DNA of 12,792 bases from Bacteroidales bacterium (GTDB lineage: Bacteria > Bacteroidota > Bacteroidia > Bacteroidales > UBA1556), in contig JAGLDA010000192.1 of NCBI GenBank assembly GCA_023145955.1, forward strand, positions 1-12,792. Reading direction: 5' to 3'. The number at the start of each line of letters is the position of its first letter. Position 1 is the stretch's first letter. Of the stretch, positions 1-6,145 are shown one piece after another. The position numbers and the translations under genes are program-made. Under the pieces are notes generated by a model, which had not been told where the DNA came from, did not search any database, and was given only the letters and a program-made list of their open reading frames with translations.

Positions 1-39
1 ACTCGCTTTACTAAATAATTATTTTTGACGCTAATTTTT

Positions 40-63
40 ACCTTGCCTATCGGCAGGCTAGGT
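40..63. repeat. GC-rich imperfect inverted repeat
   Basis: ACCTTGCCT (40-48) pairs with AGGCTAGGT (55-63) with one internal mismatch, around a loop of six bases. The core TATCGGCAGG (48-57) appears again, inverted, as CCTGCCGATA at 239-248. Its base composition stands out sharply from the surrounding AT-rich DNA. Short palindromic intergenic repeats with a GGCAGG-type core are, as I recall, common in Bacteroidota genomes, and this resembles one. That it is dispersed in this genome is inference. Confidence 0.5.
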
Positions 64-77
64 GATTATTATTATTG

Positions 78-94
78 TTTCAGCGAAGCTGAAA
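78..94. repeat. Short perfect hairpin
   Basis: TTTCAGC (78-84) and GCTGAAA (88-94) form a perfect 7-bp stem with a three-base GAA loop. No T-run follows on either strand, so it is not a convincing terminator. It lies 15 bases from the GC-rich repeat at 40-63 and may belong to the same intergenic element. Confidence 0.5.
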
Positions 95-147
95 TAAAAT
101 ATCCACAACAAAATCAGTAGAACCTATTTGTTAAAATCATAAAGAAC

Positions 148-206
148 AAAAGAGGATTAATACCAAAAGGATTTTTATCCTGATTAATTTAATAGACCCC
201 TCTTTT
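148..206 (+). terminator. Composite hairpin, possible terminator
   Basis: The outer arms AAAAGAGG (148-155) and CCTCTTTT (199-206) are perfectly complementary. ATTAAT (156-161) can pair with ATTAAT (183-188). Inside is a small hairpin, AGGAT (168-172) with ATCCT (177-181) around TTTT. The right outer arm ends in four T residues on the plus strand, so this could terminate a plus-strand gene lying left of the window. It is longer and more interrupted than a typical terminator, so a structured RNA is an alternative. Confidence 0.35.
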
Positions 207-304
207 CTGTTACACAAATTTTAACAAATTTAACCAAACCTGCCGATAAATTCGTTATCTTTTTATTCACTTAAAATATGACTATAGTTGGAATTTTATA
301 ATTT

Positions 305-340
305 AAAAAGTAGAAAAATATTCTAGGTGTTCCACTTTTT
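305..340 (+). terminator. Stem with terminal T-run, possible terminator
   Basis: AAAAAGT (305-311) pairs with ACTTTTT (334-340). After one mismatch, GAA (313-315) pairs with TTC (330-332) around a 14-base loop. The T5 run at the end of the right arm looks like a weak terminator on the plus strand, and the left arm gives a T-run on the minus strand. No coding sequence is close by. If something is transcribed here, it is a non-coding RNA or the 3' UTR of an off-window gene. Confidence 0.3.
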
Positions 341-437
341 GTTAATCATTGGTATATTATAATGATCTAAAAACTCTAAAAAACAGATTATTTATTCAAA
401 TTAACATAATTAGTAGTCAATAACTGTAAAAATTAAT

Positions 438-445
438 TATCTTTG
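438..445 (+). promoter_or_regulatory. Bacteroidota -7 promoter element for 527 gene
   Basis: TATCTTTG matches the Bacteroidota primary-sigma -7 consensus TAnnTTTG exactly. It lies about 80 bases before the start codon at 527, which would give a leader of roughly 75 bases. No TTG is present at the usual -33 spacing (17-23 bases upstream), so the upstream element is degenerate. An A-rich leader without a clear Shine-Dalgarno sequence, as seen here, is normal for the phylum. Confidence 0.6.
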
Positions 446-526
446 TGTTTGAAATATTAAATCACATTATATTTCTATTTACCAATTAAAGGAAATTAAA
501 TAAACGTTAAACTTAAACTACTACAC

Positions 527-2452
527 ATGAAAAAAGGATTACTTTTTGCATTAGCCTTAGGTGTTAGCTCATTGTCATTTGGACAAAACATGAGCAAACT
601 TAACCGAGTACATGCTAATGATTGCAAGCAACAGACTGTAAAGATGGATTTTCAAGAAAATGACATCATGGGTCCTGTGAAGAAATCAGTACAAACCAAA
701 GGCGCAGTCAATGGTGTTGATATTGGATTTTCGAATAATATTTATACTGCATTAGTTGAAGCACAATCAGCAATGACTTATCATGAAGGCTTAAATTTAC
801 TAAGCTATACTCATAGAGGTAAAGTTGGTGATAATGGAGCAACTAGCTCAGGAGATATAATGGTTTCTACATCTAGCGATGGTGGAGCTTCTTGGTCAAC
901 AAGCTTATATTTACCAGACAACGCAACAGCACCTCACTACAATAGATACCCAGGAGGAGTTATTTATAACCCTGCAGGTAACACAACTCCAGCAGATGCT
1001 TACGTTGTATATAGTGGACCTTCTCATGATGGTACTAAAGGAACTGCTGTATGGGATGCTAACTTTTTTGGAAGTGGCAAAGTTGATGGTACTAATATTG
1101 TAAATCAATATTTACCAGCAGAGAATGCTTTCATTAGAAACTCTATGAGTGCTACTACTGATGGTAAAGTTCACATTATTGGTGCTTCTACAATTGATGC
1201 TCCATATGCTCATGACACTACACATATTGTAACAGGTACGTTTAACTCTACTACTAACGGTTTTGATTGGAATACAATAAAACTACATTATGATTTTAGC
1301 GTTGGTGCTGATGGTGGTGTAAATGGATATGCATTTTTCTGGCAAATGGCCTTCTCAAAAGATGGTACTGTTGGTTATATTTGGACTATTGGTAGAGATG
1401 CAACAACTGATCACAGTGCTTTTATGCCTTTAGTATGGAAGTCTATTGACGCTGGTGCTACTTGGAATATGATGCCTGTATTTGATTTCTCTACAGTTTC
1501 TAATATTACAGATTATTTACGCCCAATGGCTGGTTCAACTCAAGCTCGTCCAGCATTCTCTAATAAGATTGATGGTGTTGTAGATGTTAATAATCAATTA
1601 CACCTTACGGCTTATATTAGATCAGCTTCTAATAACCACCCAGATTCACTAGATTATTCTTGGTACTGGTCTTCAAACCTTTATACTAACCCTATTATGG
1701 ATATTTTCACAACTGCTACAGGTTGGGATGCACGCCACTTAGGTGATTTACAATCGTTTGCAGTAAAAGATACTGAAGGAAACTACGGAGATCAAGGTTG
1801 GGATTTAAGATTACAAGCTAGTAGAACTGATGATGGAACAAAAGTATTTGCTTCATGGACTGACTCAGACACAAACGATGCATGGCTTGATACTGATGGC
1901 GCATATTATCTTAATGTGTTACCAAACTTATATGTTGCAGGTTATGATGTTGTTAATGACTTAAGAACAGAGCCTACTAACTTTACTATTGGTACTGCTT
2001 ATGATGCTGACTTCTTTTTCCATTATATGGCAGACGTAGTATCAACAGATAATGGCACTTATACTGTTCATACTTCTAAAATATCAAGAGGTACAGGTCC
2101 ACTAGATGCTATTACTCATGTATATATGGAAGGTATTGAATTTACTGATGCTGATTTTATTACTAATCCTGGTTTCAAATCAAGTATTGATAATAACATT
2201 CGTGTATCTCAAAACAGACCAAACCCATTTAATGGAACTACTCAAATTGATGTAAACCTTGACAAATCTGCTAACTTAAGCATTGAAGTAATTAACATTA
2301 CTGGTCAAACTGTTTATACAATGAGCCTAGGCAAAAAAGCTAGTGGTACACATACTATCGATTTAAATTCAAATAACTTATCAAGTGGAATTTATTTCTA
2401 TACTGTAACTGCTGGTAACTCTCAGGTAACTAAGAAAATGATTGTAAACTAA
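527..2452 (+). CDS. T9SS-exported Asp-box (sialidase/BNR-like) surface protein
   Basis: This is a 641-residue secreted protein. Residues 1-20 are a signal peptide (MKKGLLFALALGVSSLSFGQ). The body contains two clear Asp-boxes of pattern SxDxGxxW, at residues 116-123 and 306-313, which are typical of beta-propeller folds such as sialidases, BNR-repeat proteins and related exported hydrolases. Residues from about 558 to 641 form a type A T9SS sorting domain: an NRPNPF motif near 563, a VINITGQ-type strand, LSSGIYFY, and a KKMIVN end. The protein should pass the inner membrane by Sec and the outer membrane by T9SS, then be released or anchored. I see no sialidase FRIP motif or catalytic set, so I would not call it a sialidase; an adhesin or binding propeller is equally possible. 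Many codons end in T (GGT, ACT, GCT), which may reflect high expression. It is a single-gene transcription unit. Confidence 0.85.
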   Translation: MKKGLLFALALGVSSLSFGQNMSKLNRVHANDCKQQTVKMDFQENDIMGPVKKSVQTKGAVNGVDIGFSNNIYTALVEAQSAMTYHEGLNLLSYTHRGKVGDNGATSSGDIMVSTSSDGGASWSTSLYLPDNATAPHYNRYPGGVIYNPAGNTTPADAYVVYSGPSHDGTKGTAVWDANFFGSGKVDGTNIVNQYLPAENAFIRNSMSATTDGKVHIIGASTIDAPYAHDTTHIVTGTFNSTTNGFDWNTIKLHYDFSVGADGGVNGYAFFWQMAFSKDGTVGYIWTIGRDATTDHSAFMPLVWKSIDAGATWNMMPVFDFSTVSNITDYLRPMAGSTQARPAFSNKIDGVVDVNNQLHLTAYIRSASNNHPDSLDYSWYWSSNLYTNPIMDIFTTATGWDARHLGDLQSFAVKDTEGNYGDQGWDLRLQASRTDDGTKVFASWTDSDTNDAWLDTDGAYYLNVLPNLYVAGYDVVNDLRTEPTNFTIGTAYDADFFFHYMADVVSTDNGTYTVHTSKISRGTGPLDAITHVYMEGIEFTDADFITNPGFKSSIDNNIRVSQNRPNPFNGTTQIDVNLDKSANLSIEVINITGQTVYTMSLGKKASGTHTIDLNSNNLSSGIYFYTVTAGNSQVTKKMIVN

Positions 2453-2475
2453 TTTTACGATTTTATAAAATAATT

Positions 2476-2502
2476 AAAAGCTGCCAAAAGGCAGCTTTTT
2501 TT
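2476..2502 (+). terminator. Rho-independent terminator of the 527-2452 gene
   Basis: AAAAGCTGCC (2476-2485) and GGCAGCTTTT (2490-2499) form a perfect 10-bp stem with an AAAA loop, followed by seven consecutive T residues (2496-2502). It lies 24 bases after the stop codon. The A-run on the left arm could let it work on the minus strand too, but no minus-strand gene ends here. Confidence 0.9.
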
Positions 2503-2518
2503 ATGCACCTATTTTTAG

Positions 2519-2526
2519 TAATTTTG
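2519..2526 (+). promoter_or_regulatory. -7 promoter element immediately before tilS
   Basis: TAATTTTG fits TAnnTTTG exactly and ends only four bases before the tilS ATG at 2531. Transcription from it would begin at or within a few bases of the start codon, implying a leaderless or nearly leaderless mRNA. No TTG sits at -33, where the preceding terminator occupies the space. The strong terminator just upstream means tilS needs its own promoter, which supports this element being used. Confidence 0.55.
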
Positions 2527-2530
2527 CTTT

Positions 2531-3862
2531 ATGATAAATGCATTCAGAAATTTTATGGAAACTATTGTTCCCAACTATAAAAGTGAGCGATATTTGCTAG
2601 GCGTAAGTGGAGGAATGGACTCCATGGCGATGCTTTATTTATTTAAGCAAAGTGGATTCAAATATGCTGTAGCTAATGTGAATTTTAGCCTTAGAGGAGC
2701 TGAAAGTGATACTGAAAGCAAGTTTGTAAAAGACTATTGCGAAATGAATAATATTAAGCTATATCAAGCTACTTTTGAAACATCCGATTTTGCTAGAACT
2801 GAAAAAATTAGCACTCAAATGGCAGCAAGAGATTTGCGCTATAATTGGTTTAATCAAATAAAAGAAAAAGAAAACTTTAGCAAAATAGCTATTGCTCATC
2901 ACCTTGATGATCAGGTGGAAACTTTCTTTATAAACCTTATACGTGGCACTGGTATTGCAGGCATGCACGGTATTAGCTCCAATAAGCATTCAATAATAAG
3001 ACCTTTACTATTTACCGACAGAGAAAAACTGTCTGATTTTATTAAGGAAAATAATATTCCGTATAAAGAAGACTCTAGCAATGCCTCCGATAAGTACCAA
3101 AGAAATTATATTAGGCATCATATATTACCTGAATTTAAAAAACTACGCACTGATTTTAGTGATAGTCTAAATCAGTCTGTAAACCAATTGCAACAAGTAG
3201 AAAATTACGCACTATATCATATAAATGCTGAAATAAATAGCATTACTACTTATAAAAATGGAAACCTACAAATTGATACTAATCAGCTTATTAGTAGTCA
3301 CTCCCCAGAGCTAATACTATATTATTGCTTAAAGGATTACAATTTTCAGCTACCACATATAAAAGATATTATAAAACTAATTGAAGATAAAAAAGTAGGA
3401 TCTACAATTCAAAGCTCAAGCCACGAAGTACTAGTAGATAGACATTTTCTTTTTTTAAAATCAAAAGAGAATAAGAAGAAAACTATTAATATAGTAATCA
3501 ACTCTTTTTCGGATAGCAATTGGAAGGAATTAAATATTGATACTAATGATAATTTTGAAGGAAATTATAAAGTAAATGATAATAATTTAGCATTTATTGA
3601 CGCTAACAAATTAGAATTCCCTTTGGTAGTACGAAATTGGAATGATGGAGATTTTTTCTATCCTTTAGGGATGAAAAACAAAAAGAAAATTAGCGATTTC
3701 TTTATCGACAATAAAATATCTAGAGATAAGAAAGATGATATTTTAATACTTTGTAATGCTGGTGAAATAGCATGGATTATAGGTTATAGAATTGACAATA
3801 GATATGCAATAACAAAACAAACAACGAGAATTATTAAACTTAAATATAATGGCAATAATTAG
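2531..3862 (+). CDS. tilS: tRNA(Ile)-lysidine synthase TilS
   Basis: TilS uses ATP to attach lysine to C34 of the CAU anticodon of one tRNA-Ile. This changes its decoding from AUG to AUA and its identity from Met to Ile, and it is essential in nearly all bacteria. The 443-residue protein has the N-type PP-loop SGGMDS at residues 26-31, the LRGAESDTE segment near 54-62, and the AHHLDDQVET segment of the ATPase domain. The C-terminal TilS domain is recognisable from NWNDGDFFYPLGMKNKKK onwards, and the length is normal for the family. The ATG at 2531 puts the PP-loop about 25 residues in, as usual. The 3' end overlaps the next gene by 14 bases in another frame, so the two are probably co-transcribed and translationally coupled. 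Confidence 0.96.
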   Translation: MINAFRNFMETIVPNYKSERYLLGVSGGMDSMAMLYLFKQSGFKYAVANVNFSLRGAESDTESKFVKDYCEMNNIKLYQATFETSDFARTEKISTQMAARDLRYNWFNQIKEKENFSKIAIAHHLDDQVETFFINLIRGTGIAGMHGISSNKHSIIRPLLFTDREKLSDFIKENNIPYKEDSSNASDKYQRNYIRHHILPEFKKLRTDFSDSLNQSVNQLQQVENYALYHINAEINSITTYKNGNLQIDTNQLISSHSPELILYYCLKDYNFQLPHIKDIIKLIEDKKVGSTIQSSSHEVLVDRHFLFLKSKENKKKTINIVINSFSDSNWKELNIDTNDNFEGNYKVNDNNLAFIDANKLEFPLVVRNWNDGDFFYPLGMKNKKKISDFFIDNKISRDKKDDILILCNAGEIAWIIGYRIDNRYAITKQTTRIIKLKYNGNN

Positions 3863-4367
3863 AGAATTATTAGGAAAAAGTCCAAAATTTGGCAAAGACT
3901 GTTTCTTTGCAGAAACGGCAGTTATTGTTGGAGATGTGGAAATGGGAGATAATTGCAGCGTATGGTATAGTGCTGTAATTCGTGGCGATGTGCATAGTAT
4001 AAGAATTGGCAATAATGTAAACATACAAGATAATGCCACCGTACATGCTACTTACAAAAAGAGTCCAACAAGTATTGGCGATAACGTATCAATTGCCCAT
4101 AATGCTGTTGTGCATGGCTGCACAATCCATAATGATGTACTTATTGGTATGGGAGCTATAATTATGGATAATGTTGTGGTAGAAAGCAACTGCATTATTG
4201 CTCCAGGCGCCGTAGTAACTAAAAATACAATAGTAGAAAGTGGCACAATATACGCAGGTACTCCTGCAAAAAAAATAAAGGATTTAGATCCAGAACTAAC
4301 TAAGGACGAAATAAATAGGATTTCAGACAGCTACCATATGTATGCTGGATGGTATAAAGAAGACTAA
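3849..4367 (+). CDS. Gamma-class carbonic anhydrase family protein
   Basis: This 172-residue left-handed beta-helix (hexapeptide-repeat) protein belongs to the gamma carbonic anhydrase/YrdA/PaaY group, which forms trimers with a metal at each subunit interface. The three metal-ligand histidines are visible as H66, H84 and H89 (VHATY, then AHNAVVHG). The conserved R45-G-D47 and Q60-D61 are also present. Hexapeptide turns such as IGDNVSIAHNAVVHG run through most of the chain, followed by a C-terminal helix. The acidic proton-shuttle loop of archaeal Cam is not evident, as in CamH-type members. Activity as a real carbonic anhydrase therefore cannot be assumed. The start codon lies inside tilS, and there is no functional link to tilS that I know of. 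The gene ends only six bases from the convergent gene at 4374. Confidence 0.92.
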   Translation: MAIIRELLGKSPKFGKDCFFAETAVIVGDVEMGDNCSVWYSAVIRGDVHSIRIGNNVNIQDNATVHATYKKSPTSIGDNVSIAHNAVVHGCTIHNDVLIGMGAIIMDNVVVESNCIIAPGAVVTKNTIVESGTIYAGTPAKKIKDLDPELTKDEINRISDSYHMYAGWYKED

Positions 4368-4373
4368 TTAATA

Positions 4374-4910
4374 TTAGAAACCTGCGGCAAAACCTATTTC
4401 CATTCTAGGGTTATTGCCAAAGTCCATTTGATCGCTTTGCAAATCGAAAAGAAGCATTACAAACATATAAGAATTTGTTCCCATCCATTGGCGATAACCA
4501 CCACCAGCATAATACCCTGGTTCAGACCACATCCATTGTTTATCAGGAAATGGACTATAGTTATCTTTATAATAGGACTGAATATATTCAGCATGAACAA
4601 ATATATTGTCAAGAATAAAATACCTAGCAAATATGCGAGGTGACCAAATACTACCCTCTACATGGTAAAAATTATCTTTATAATAGGTGAAATCTAATCC
4701 AGCACCCAAGATAAGATCATCATAAATCTCGTAAAACAAAACTGGTGCTACTTGAATATATGTATAAGAGCCAAAAGACATCCCCAGATTACCACCCCAT
4801 TGTAATTTATCAGTAAAGCTAGGTTTATAATCAGATTTTTGCGCACTAACACTAAACGGTATTGTAGATATAAGTAGTGCTATAAATATGGTTTTAAGTA
4901 ATTTCATCAT
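4374..4910 (-). CDS. Small outer-membrane beta-barrel-like protein, function unknown
   Basis: This 178-residue protein has a signal peptide (residues 1 to about 24, ending VSAQ). Its body alternates aromatic and polar residues in strands such as YIQVAPVLFYEIY, LILGAGLDFTYYKD, RIFARYFILDNIFVHAEYIQS and MEIGFAAGF, and it ends in a terminal phenylalanine. This is the look of an eight-stranded OmpA/OmpX-like barrel of the outer membrane. I do not recognise a specific family. ATG codons at 4910 and 4907 are adjacent and either could be used. The gene follows the glucosaminidase gene by 65 bases in the same direction, with its own -7 element in the gap, so it may be expressed both alone and by read-through. 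Its 3' end nearly abuts the convergent carbonic anhydrase gene. Confidence 0.75.
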   Translation of the reverse strand: MMKLLKTIFIALLISTIPFSVSAQKSDYKPSFTDKLQWGGNLGMSFGSYTYIQVAPVLFYEIYDDLILGAGLDFTYYKDNFYHVEGSIWSPRIFARYFILDNIFVHAEYIQSYYKDNYSPFPDKQWMWSEPGYYAGGGYRQWMGTNSYMFVMLLFDLQSDQMDFGNNPRMEIGFAAGF

Positions 4911-4929
4911 GTATAATTTTATTATTGCA

Positions 4930-4937
4930 CAAAACTA
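4930..4937 (-). promoter_or_regulatory. -7 promoter element for the 4374-4910 gene
   Basis: On the minus strand this reads TAGTTTTG, an exact TAnnTTTG match about 20 bases upstream of the start codon. At the proper distance the -33 position reads TTA rather than TTG, so the promoter is partial. The leader would be about 10-15 bases. Confidence 0.5.
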
Positions 4938-4975
4938 ACAATTTTTATATTCATTAATTATTAATAATCCATAAA

Positions 4976-5950
4976 TTATAATGGCTTATTTCTTTGCAAA
5001 TATAACTTCTGCCCTATCTTTATTTTACCTTTTTTAGAGATATTATTTCTTTTTAGAAGCCATTTTACTTTAATACCATGCTGCTGACTTATATCCCAAA
5101 TATTCTCACCCTTTCTTACTATATGATATTTCACATCACCCCTACGTCGCTTTGGCTGAAGGTATAATCTCATGCCTGGCTTTAAGGCTTCTTTTTTATT
5201 AATATCATTATAGGCATATATTTTATTAGGATGTATATTGAACTTATTGGCAATATCAATTATTGATTCATTATGGTGCACAATTATAGATTTTATACGA
5301 TTATGGTATAATATGGCATGCTTAATATCCTTTTCTTGAACTTTTTCATGAGCAATTATATCGTCCTGCACAATGGTATCAACAATAGCTGTATCATTAA
5401 TGTTTGTATCCAATTTACTAACCCCATTATATTCATCTTCAGAAATCAGGTCGTATTTAGCCAAATCATACTTTTCAATAATATCAATAAGGCGTTTGGG
5501 ATATTGAGGATTTGTGGCATAGCCAGCTTTTTTAAGCCCTTTAGCCCACTTTTTATAATCTGTAATTTTATAGCTAAACAAAAACTCATAGCGCGATTTT
5601 CCTGTTAAGAATAGAGCATGGTCGGTATAAGATTCATCAGCATTATTATAAACTCTAAAGCACTCATCTTTAGCATCATCATCTTTATAAATCCTTTTAC
5701 CTTTCCAATCGGAATGGCATTTAATACCAAAATGATTATTGGCATTTACTGCTAAATAGCTACCGCCAATACCTGACTCTAGAATTCCTTGAGATAATGT
5801 GATTGCGGCAGGAATTCCAAATTCAAAACGATGGTGAATTGCAGTACCTTTAAATCTTTCAACATATTGCTGAGGAGTCATTTTTTGAGCAAACACACTG
5901 CCAATAAGCACTAAAAATATTATGGAAATTAAAAATTTATATTTAGTCAT
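4976..5950 (-). CDS. Secreted glucosaminidase (peptidoglycan hydrolase) with LysM domains
   Basis: This 324-residue exported protein starts with a signal peptide (1 to about 21, GSVFA|Q). Residues about 25-165 form a glucosaminidase (FlgJ/AcmA-type) domain, with the likely catalytic glutamate E58 in SQGILESGIGGS, the NANNHFGIKC segment, and the C-terminal AGYATNPQYPKRLIDIIEKY segment. Residues about 222-265 are a diverged LysM-like repeat. Residues about 275-318 are a clear LysM domain (YHIVRKGENIWDISQQHGIK, ending IGQKLYL). It should bind peptidoglycan in the periplasm and cleave glycan strands during growth, division or turnover. The region between the enzyme and LysM domains (about 166-215) is acidic and low in complexity, like a linker. 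There is no lipobox cysteine at the cleavage site. The gene is the first of a possible pair with the small barrel protein downstream. Confidence 0.9.
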   Translation of the reverse strand: MTKYKFLISIIFLVLIGSVFAQKMTPQQYVERFKGTAIHHRFEFGIPAAITLSQGILESGIGGSYLAVNANNHFGIKCHSDWKGKRIYKDDDAKDECFRVYNNADESYTDHALFLTGKSRYEFLFSYKITDYKKWAKGLKKAGYATNPQYPKRLIDIIEKYDLAKYDLISEDEYNGVSKLDTNINDTAIVDTIVQDDIIAHEKVQEKDIKHAILYHNRIKSIIVHHNESIIDIANKFNIHPNKIYAYNDINKKEALKPGMRLYLQPKRRRGDVKYHIVRKGENIWDISQQHGIKVKWLLKRNNISKKGKIKIGQKLYLQRNKPL

Positions 5951-5994
5951 AAGAAAGTTTTTTTGTGGCGCAAACGCTATAATATATTTAAATA

Positions 5995-6002
5995 CAAATA
6001 TA
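5995..6002 (-). promoter_or_regulatory. -7 promoter element for glucosaminidase gene
   Basis: On the minus strand this reads TATATTTG, an exact TAnnTTTG match 44 bases upstream of the start at 5950. No TTG is found at standard -33 spacing. In such AT-rich DNA a chance match is possible. Confidence 0.45.
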
Positions 6003-6054
6003 CTAATGAGGTAGTATTTAATAAAATAGATACAATATACTTATTCACAAGCTA

Positions 6055-6071
6055 ATGTTATTATATAACAT
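6055..6071. promoter_or_regulatory. Perfect 17-base palindrome, candidate operator
   Basis: ATGTTAT-TAT-ATAACAT is a perfect dyad with 7-base arms and a three-base centre. It lies upstream of the glucosaminidase promoter (centre about 60 bases above the -7 element) and downstream of the arginine deiminase terminator. The symmetric TGTTA/TAACA half-sites resemble binding sites of dimeric regulators, including Crp/Fnr-type proteins. The assignment to any regulator is inference. Confidence 0.35.
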
Positions 6072-6086
6072 CACTTATACCAATAC

Positions 6087-6114
6087 AAAAAGAGATAATT
6101 TTCATCATCTCTTT
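6087..6114 (-). terminator. Terminator downstream of arginine deiminase
   Basis: On the minus strand AAAGAGAT (6114-6107) pairs with ATCTCTTT (6096-6089) around a 10-base loop, and the T-run continues to 6087. It lies 32 bases past the arginine deiminase stop codon. The stem is AT-rich, so efficiency may be moderate. Confidence 0.65.
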
Positions 6115-6145
6115 CTATTATTTTTTTGAAAAGCACTATAATAAT

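Larger units (their letters stand above)
1..437. other. Non-coding, hairpin-rich intergenic region
   Basis: I see no supportable reading frame here. The stretch is very AT-rich but contains islands of GC-rich dyad symmetry: an imperfect inverted repeat at 40-63, a perfect 7-bp stem with a GAA loop at 78-94, a composite hairpin at 148-206, a stem ending in a T-run at 305-340, and a small 6-bp dyad at 345-350/361-366. A 10-base segment at 48-57 recurs in inverted orientation at 239-248. The region could contain the 3' end and terminator of a gene to the left, a small RNA, or a dispersed intergenic repeat. The sequence alone does not decide between these. Confidence 0.6.

Noticed and set aside
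1..18. Possible last codons of a plus-strand gene entering from the left (stop at 16-18)
   Set aside because: Five codons are too few to support; every frame closes quickly in this AT-rich stretch.
40..248. CRISPR array or insertion-sequence ends from the repeated GC-rich core
   Set aside because: Only two 10-base copies, in opposite orientation, without regular spacing, a transposase or target-site duplications.
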